DNA of 64,000 bases, from positions 1,302,001 through 1,366,000 of the forward strand of contig NZ_WUBI01000001.1 of the NCBI RefSeq assembly GCF_009807035.1, in the 5' to 3' direction. The translations under genes were made by a program, and so were the position numbers. Below, piece by piece: positions 59,916 to 64,000 of this stretch. Within the stretch, counting starts at the first letter, position 1; the number at the start of each line of letters is the position of its first letter. Under the pieces are notes generated by a model that worked only from the letters and a program-made list of their open reading frames with translations, made no database searches and was not told where the DNA came from. Origin of the DNA: Paenibacillus dendrobii. GTDB taxonomy: Bacteria; Bacillota; Bacilli; Paenibacillales; Paenibacillaceae.

Positions 59916-60899
59916 ATGAAAACGACATTTCAACACCAGAAAATTGAACAGCATATACGATCCTTGAAAGATCATGAGAAATATAACGGCAGTGTATTTG
60001 TTGCTGCACAAGGAGAAATCCTCCTCGCAAAAGGATATGGCCTCGCAAGCATAGAATGGGGTGCAGCGAATCTACGTGAGACGGTCTACCGCATTGGCTC
60101 GATCACGAAGCCGATTACTGCGGCGGCCATTCTAACCCTTGTTCAGCAAGGTAAGCTTCAGATCGCCGATCGTGTAACAACCTATTTGCCGGGATACCCT
60201 CAGTGGTTCGGTGTAACGATCGAGCACTTGCTTACCCATCGTTCAGGCGTTCCAAACCTGGTCATGCTTCCGGAGTTCCCGCAGTTCTCCCTGCTGCCGC
60301 ATACAATAGATGAGCTTATTGTTGCATTCGATGATCTTCCCTTGAATTTTGAGCCTGGGACGCAGTTTGAATATACCAACTCGGGCTACATCTTACTGGG
60401 GAAAGTCATTGAGGTCATCAGCGGTATGACGTACGCCGATTATGTGAGACAGCATGTGCTTATTCCCGCGGAAATGAAGAATACACGGCTGGATGATGCC
60501 CGCATGATCGTTCCAAACTGTGCAACCGGTTATGAATTGGATCCGGCGGGCAAGATGATGCGGTCAGCCTATATCGACATGTCGAACGCACATGCAGCAG
60601 GTGGATTTCTCTCCACGATCGACGATCTCTATCGCTTTGACCGTGCTTTACGCTCCAATCGTTTATTCGATCATCATTTATCTCAAGAAATGTATGCCAA
60701 CCATTCCCAACCCTACGGATATGGCTGGTTCACCAGCATTCCCCCTATCGTGTTTCATCATGGCGGAATCAACGGTTTCACCTCAACGATGTTTCGCCAT
60801 CTGAAGCGGGATTTTACTGTCATCGCGCTGAGCAACAGGGTCACGCCGACTACGGCAGCGCTCGGTCAAAAGCTGATGGATATGCTGATTGAATGTTGA
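59916..60899 (+). CDS. serine beta-lactamase-like / penicillin-binding hydrolase
   Basis: The protein has 327 residues and the start follows AAGGGG. SxxK is SITK in RIGSITKP (~64), YxN is YTN in FEYTNSGY (~156), and HGG is in FHHGGING (~292). This is the class C beta-lactamase/DD-peptidase family. It has no signal peptide, so it is likely cytoplasmic. The substrate is unknown. Confidence 0.85.
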   Translation: MKTTFQHQKIEQHIRSLKDHEKYNGSVFVAAQGEILLAKGYGLASIEWGAANLRETVYRIGSITKPITAAAILTLVQQGKLQIADRVTTYLPGYPQWFGVTIEHLLTHRSGVPNLVMLPEFPQFSLLPHTIDELIVAFDDLPLNFEPGTQFEYTNSGYILLGKVIEVISGMTYADYVRQHVLIPAEMKNTRLDDARMIVPNCATGYELDPAGKMMRSAYIDMSNAHAAGGFLSTIDDLYRFDRALRSNRLFDHHLSQEMYANHSQPYGYGWFTSIPPIVFHHGGINGFTSTMFRHLKRDFTVIALSNRVTPTTAALGQKLMDMLIEC

Positions 60900-61418
60900 A
60901 GACCAGAATTTAATGGTTTCACAAAGAGCCGGATTTTCGATAAAAACCGGTTGATCCGTTTGTGGTGCTTGCTGCAAAATACGCTTTTGAACAGCACAAG
61001 CAAGCACCTAGAGACCGCGTCGGACGCGGGTTGGAGGGCTGTGACAGGTGGCTTTTTGAGGACCTGTTGCGGCCCTTTTTGCGCTTTTCGTTTAACAGAT
61101 TGTACAAGAAGTCGATAAAAGTGGTTGCAAACTCTCGGAGGCTTTGCAGAGCTTCTGGGGCAGGCTACACCAATACATAATATTAAATTGAATGAAATTC
61201 CCTTCATGCTGCGGAACCATCATTTTTTTTTGCGTTGGGACTATTCGAACATAGACGGCGCGGGACAAAGAGAAGGCATAAAACTGCATATACTGTCCAA
61301 AGCATCTGTAACAGACCTATACATTCTTGCTGTCTTATTCCCTATCTCCACATTACTTAACAAGTGTGTGATACATTAAATGCAAATTGATTCATCTTCG
61401 AAGGGAAGTGACGCTATT
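60900..61418. other. gene-free stretch with terminator-like hairpins
   Basis: About 520 nt without a supported gene. It contains a CGCGTCGGACGCGG repeat (61014-61027), an inverse copy of the hairpin at 59570-59584, and the hairpin described next. Confidence 0.5.
61036..61080 (+). terminator. imperfect hairpin with T tract
   Basis: GGGC-N5-CAGGT and ACCTG-N5-GGCC pair around a loop and are followed by TTTTT. It could end the serine hydrolase transcript. Confidence 0.45.
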
Positions 61419-61996
61419 ATGCATACGGTAATCGAACCCAAAATCATGTACTTTGGCACCTCTGTCGTGCTTATAAGTACAATCAATGAAGACGGTACGC
61501 CCAATTTGGCTCCTATGTCGTCTGCCTGGTGGCTCAATCAATCATGTATGCTCGGGCTCAGCAGTAAGTCGCAGACCGTTCAGAATTTGATCCGTGAACA
61601 CGAGTGTGTACTTAATCTTCCGTCTATTGACTTGATTCCCGCAATAGATCAGCTGACTCTGTTAACAGGCCGCAATCCGGTGCCAGAATCCAAAGCCATG
61701 AGGGGCTTCCGTCCCAACTTGTTCGAGCACCGCGTGTCAAAGAATGCCCCGTCCATCTGGAAGCCAAGCTTGTGAAGCTGCATCCATTCGAAGAACCAAG
61801 TTCCCTTGTCGCCATTGAAGTACACATCGAGAAAGTTCATATCCAAGATGATCTTCTTATGGATACAAACTCCAACTATATTGATCCTTCGAAATGGAAT
61901 CCGATGATTATGAATTTCTGCGAATATTTCGGCCTCGGCGAGCAGCTGTCAGCATCCAAATTAGCGCCGGTATTCGGACCGAAATCTGTGAAATAG
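61419..61996 (+). pseudogene. flavin-reductase-like gene, broken
   Basis: The N-terminal part starts at ATG after AAGGGAAGTG and reads HTVIEPKIMYFGTSVVL, then NLAPMSSAWWLNQSCML, then LLTGRNPVPESKAMRGFR, a flavin-reductase-like (FMN-binding split barrel) protein. The original frame then stops at 61775. The +1 frame continues with SQLVRAPRVKECPVHLEA, and a further C-terminal part (KLHPFEEPSS, then SNYIDPSKWNPM) to 61996. The two halves fit one protein of ~200 residues in which ~15 codons and one frame have been lost near 61705-61715. Confidence 0.75.
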
Positions 61997-62071
61997 ACTA
62001 GTCAGATAAGGTGTTTGCAACCAAGAAATCGAAGCAAGATATATAGGTAACCATACATTGCGACGGAACAT

Positions 62072-63307
62072 CTATGAGTGATTCATGCTGCGTCTAGATG
62101 CTTCTCCTTTGCTTCGAAATAGCGGAATCATGACCAGTAACCCGGCAAAAAAGCAGCACCCGGCGATTCCGTACACAGCGGGAAGGGAAAGCGTATTTTT
62201 TAACGCACCTGCAACACTCATCATAAGAAGCATTGATCCCGTCATAAGCGGGGTACGGATTCCCATCACCCGCCCGATAAAATTTTGATCGACATGCTGC
62301 ATGACCAAGGCGCTGTTACCGATAAAAATGGCTGGCTGTAAAAGAGCAATGATGAATTGGGCCATCATTGTAAGCCATATCTCGGTAGACATCCCTGCTA
62401 AGATGATCCCGGAACCATCGACAAGCAATCCGATCATGAGGAAACGTTGCGGGGTGATCTTCGCCGCAAAGGCAAAAGTGACGATTCCTCCAACAATTTC
62501 ACCTAACCCATACGGTATACTGATCCATTGCAGAGCCTCTGCAGGCAAATCTAGCTGCTCGGTAACAAGGAAGACTCCCAACGGAGATATGATCCCGACT
62601 CCAAGTCCAACCAATGTGAAACATAATGTAAGCTGCAAGATATACTTATTTGCAAAAACATAACGAATGCCGTCCATCATTTCGTGAAGTAGCGGAGATT
62701 TATCGGTCTCTCGGTTTTGGGATGGATATGGATCGGACGGTACGAATACCAGAGCAATGGCGGAAAGTAGAAAACAAGCGCCGGTCATAAATATGGAGAC
62801 TTCAATTCCGAATTGCTGATACACCGACGTTCCGAGAATCGGACCAAGCACCATAAAGACCGAAGTGATGGTTTGCAGTAAAGATATACAAGATTGGGCA
62901 TTTTCATCACTCACATGATTCTTTAATAGCTTCATGCCGGAAGGCTGGGCAAACTGTGATAATATGGAGGAGCATAGGGTTGCGAAAAATATGACCTGCC
63001 ACGTTCCGGTTTCTAATACAGCAAAGACCAAGATTACGGATAATGAACTTAATACCTCGCACCACACCATCGTTTTTTTGGGACGCCAACGATCCGCGAA
63101 TACCCCGCCAATGAAAGCAAAAATGAATATTGGCACATATTCCGCAACAGAAATCATTGAGACGGCAAATGAGTCTCCTCCTGTTGCCTCCATCACATAC
63201 AAGAGAACAGCAAAGTTACGAATCCAAATGCCCGCCTGAGAAAACAGTGTGGAAATCATAACCGATCGAACAAAACTATTTCGAAGCAGTTGAACGGATC
63301 CTGACAT
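62072..63307 (-). CDS. MFS transporter
   Basis: The protein has 411 residues. ATG 63305-63307 is chosen because it follows GGGAGG at 8 nt. About twelve membrane segments are present. It contains FADRWRPKKTMVW, the cytoplasmic loop between segments 2 and 3. It resembles macrolide/tetracycline-type drug exporters (MDR MFS), but the substrate cannot be told. Confidence 0.85.
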   Translation of the reverse strand: MSGSVQLLRNSFVRSVMISTLFSQAGIWIRNFAVLLYVMEATGGDSFAVSMISVAEYVPIFIFAFIGGVFADRWRPKKTMVWCEVLSSLSVILVFAVLETGTWQVIFFATLCSSILSQFAQPSGMKLLKNHVSDENAQSCISLLQTITSVFMVLGPILGTSVYQQFGIEVSIFMTGACFLLSAIALVFVPSDPYPSQNRETDKSPLLHEMMDGIRYVFANKYILQLTLCFTLVGLGVGIISPLGVFLVTEQLDLPAEALQWISIPYGLGEIVGGIVTFAFAAKITPQRFLMIGLLVDGSGIILAGMSTEIWLTMMAQFIIALLQPAIFIGNSALVMQHVDQNFIGRVMGIRTPLMTGSMLLMMSVAGALKNTLSLPAVYGIAGCCFFAGLLVMIPLFRSKGEASRRSMNHS

Positions 63308-63606
63308 TCGTTTTTCCTCCCTTTTCATGATTCGAATGTCATCATAAAGCCTGCTGTAAGAGGAGAGTCAATAACCTTTTCAGAAAAAAAGTTCGACTGA
63401 CTCCCTTTTAGGGAGACTTTAAGATACTTCATCATGATCACAAAATCGGACATTTCTTGCCCAGCAGAGTAAGCGAAGCCGGATACCGTTTGTATCGTTG
63501 GCGAAGCAGAATCTCAATATTTAAGTCCGTACATATAAAAAAAATAGACCGCGACTTACGCGATCCCTTCTCAATACCTTCCCACCCACCAAATCGAATA
63601 CGGCTG
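63308..63606. other. gene-free stretch between the MFS and SDR genes
   Basis: About 300 nt with no supported gene. It holds only a small CTCCC/GGGAG hairpin at 63407-63421, of unclear role. Confidence 0.4.
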
Positions 63607-64000
63607 CTACTGCGCCGTCCATCCCCCATCAACCAGCATCAAAGTACCGGTGACAAGATCAGATGCCGGCGAAGCCAGGTAAATGACGGCTCCTGCCACG
63701 TCTTCAATCGTGCCGATCCTTCCTGCCGGAATTCGGGCTAATACTTCGTCTCTGAAATCAGGTGTATCCAATCGCTCAGCCGTGCCTGGCGTATAGATGA
63801 ACGTTGGACCTACGGCATTAATGCAGACTCCCCGGCTGGACCATTCCAGCGCAAGCACCTTCGTTAACTGATTCACGCCGCCTTTGGAAGCACAATAGGC
63901 AACCCCATCCGGTATTCCTACAATGCTTACCTGCGAACTGACATTGATGATCTTGCCGCTACCCTGTTTCAGCATGATGCGACCGGCAGCCTGGCAGCAG
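63607..64000 (-). CDS. short-chain dehydrogenase/reductase, C-terminal part (runs off window)
   Basis: The gene continues past the right edge. The visible part starts in frame with CCQAAGRI, then the SDR core with the catalytic Ser in INVSSQVS, YxxxK as Y-C-A-S-K, and ends PASDLVTGTLMLVDGGW. The ATG at 63973-63975 is internal, not the start. It is a classical NAD(P)-dependent SDR. The substrate is unknown. Confidence 0.85.
   Translation of the reverse strand, partial: CCQAAGRIMLKQGSGKIINVSSQVSIVGIPDGVAYCASKGGVNQLTKVLALEWSSRGVCINAVGPTFIYTPGTAERLDTPDFRDEVLARIPAGRIGTIEDVAGAVIYLASPASDLVTGTLMLVDGGWTAQ

Noticed and set aside
61012..61030. CGCGTCGGACGCGG repeat as a second copy of the terminator at 59570
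   Set aside because: The copy has no T tract on either side. It may be a chance GC-rich palindrome or a degenerate duplicate, so it is mentioned only as part of the gene-free stretch.
1..64000. CRISPR arrays, tRNA or rRNA genes, insertion sequences
   Set aside because: No regularly spaced direct repeats, no cloverleaf-like sequence and no transposase reading frame were recognised on either strand.

Overview
The window looks like a Paenibacillus or closely related Gram-positive, S-layer-bearing bacterium. This rests on the gene content: an Lpl-type sugar ABC transporter next to a membrane AraC regulator, GH29 and GH88 glycosidases, a Bce-type peptide-sensing module, strong GGAGG ribosome binding sites and SLH domains. 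No rRNA, tRNA, CRISPR array or insertion sequence was recognised.

Positions 1-28750 hold a phage-derived tail locus, all on the minus strand and read from right to left. The order is four small genes (two are zinc-ribbon paralogues), a broken tail-completion gene, a tail tube-like protein, a gpG/gpGT chaperone pair joined by an A AAA AAG slippery site, a 1495-residue tape measure protein, two proteins ending in SLH domains, a hub/lysin with M23 and 3D domains, and a long series of beta-rich adhesin or fibre proteins, three of them paralogues. No capsid, portal, terminase, sheath, integrase or lysis gene is visible. The locus continues past the left edge. On the right it borders ordinary chromosomal genes. 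It is therefore either a headless tail-like particle (tailocin-like) locus or a remnant or segment of a large prophage. It is cut into transcription units by hairpin terminators, and a repeated minus-strand 9-mer, CTTATA(T/A)TG, sits 19-40 nt ahead of six start codons. I propose this as a phage-specific promoter element.

Positions 28900-38300 carry host signalling genes on the minus strand. One group is a histidine kinase with a TolB-like propeller lipoprotein and a second lipoprotein. The other is a complete Bce-like module (response regulator, intramembrane-sensing kinase, ABC ATPase, FtsX-type permease) with a DUF418 membrane protein. Positions 38500-41700 hold two paralogous beta-rich proteins of unknown role and a LysR/EamA divergent pair. 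Positions 41700-44620 hold a GH3 lipoprotein and a CLC-type channel under a clear fluoride riboswitch, which identifies it as a fluoride exporter. Positions 44700-54000 form a carbohydrate-use locus: GH88, GH29, solute-binding protein, two permeases and an AraC-type membrane regulator.

Positions 54380-59590 form a sulfane-sulfur (persulfide) handling locus: TauE/SafE exporter, two TusA proteins (one fused to rhodanese), rhodanese-persulfide dioxygenase, DsrE-like protein and single rhodanese. Two ATACCC-N4-GGGTAT operators of the CsoR/CstR type lie upstream, and a divergent two-domain sulfurtransferase follows. The right end has a serine beta-lactamase-like protein, a flavin-reductase-like pseudogene, an MFS transporter and a truncated short-chain dehydrogenase. 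Start codons were reassigned from ribosome binding sites where the longest open frame was clearly too long.
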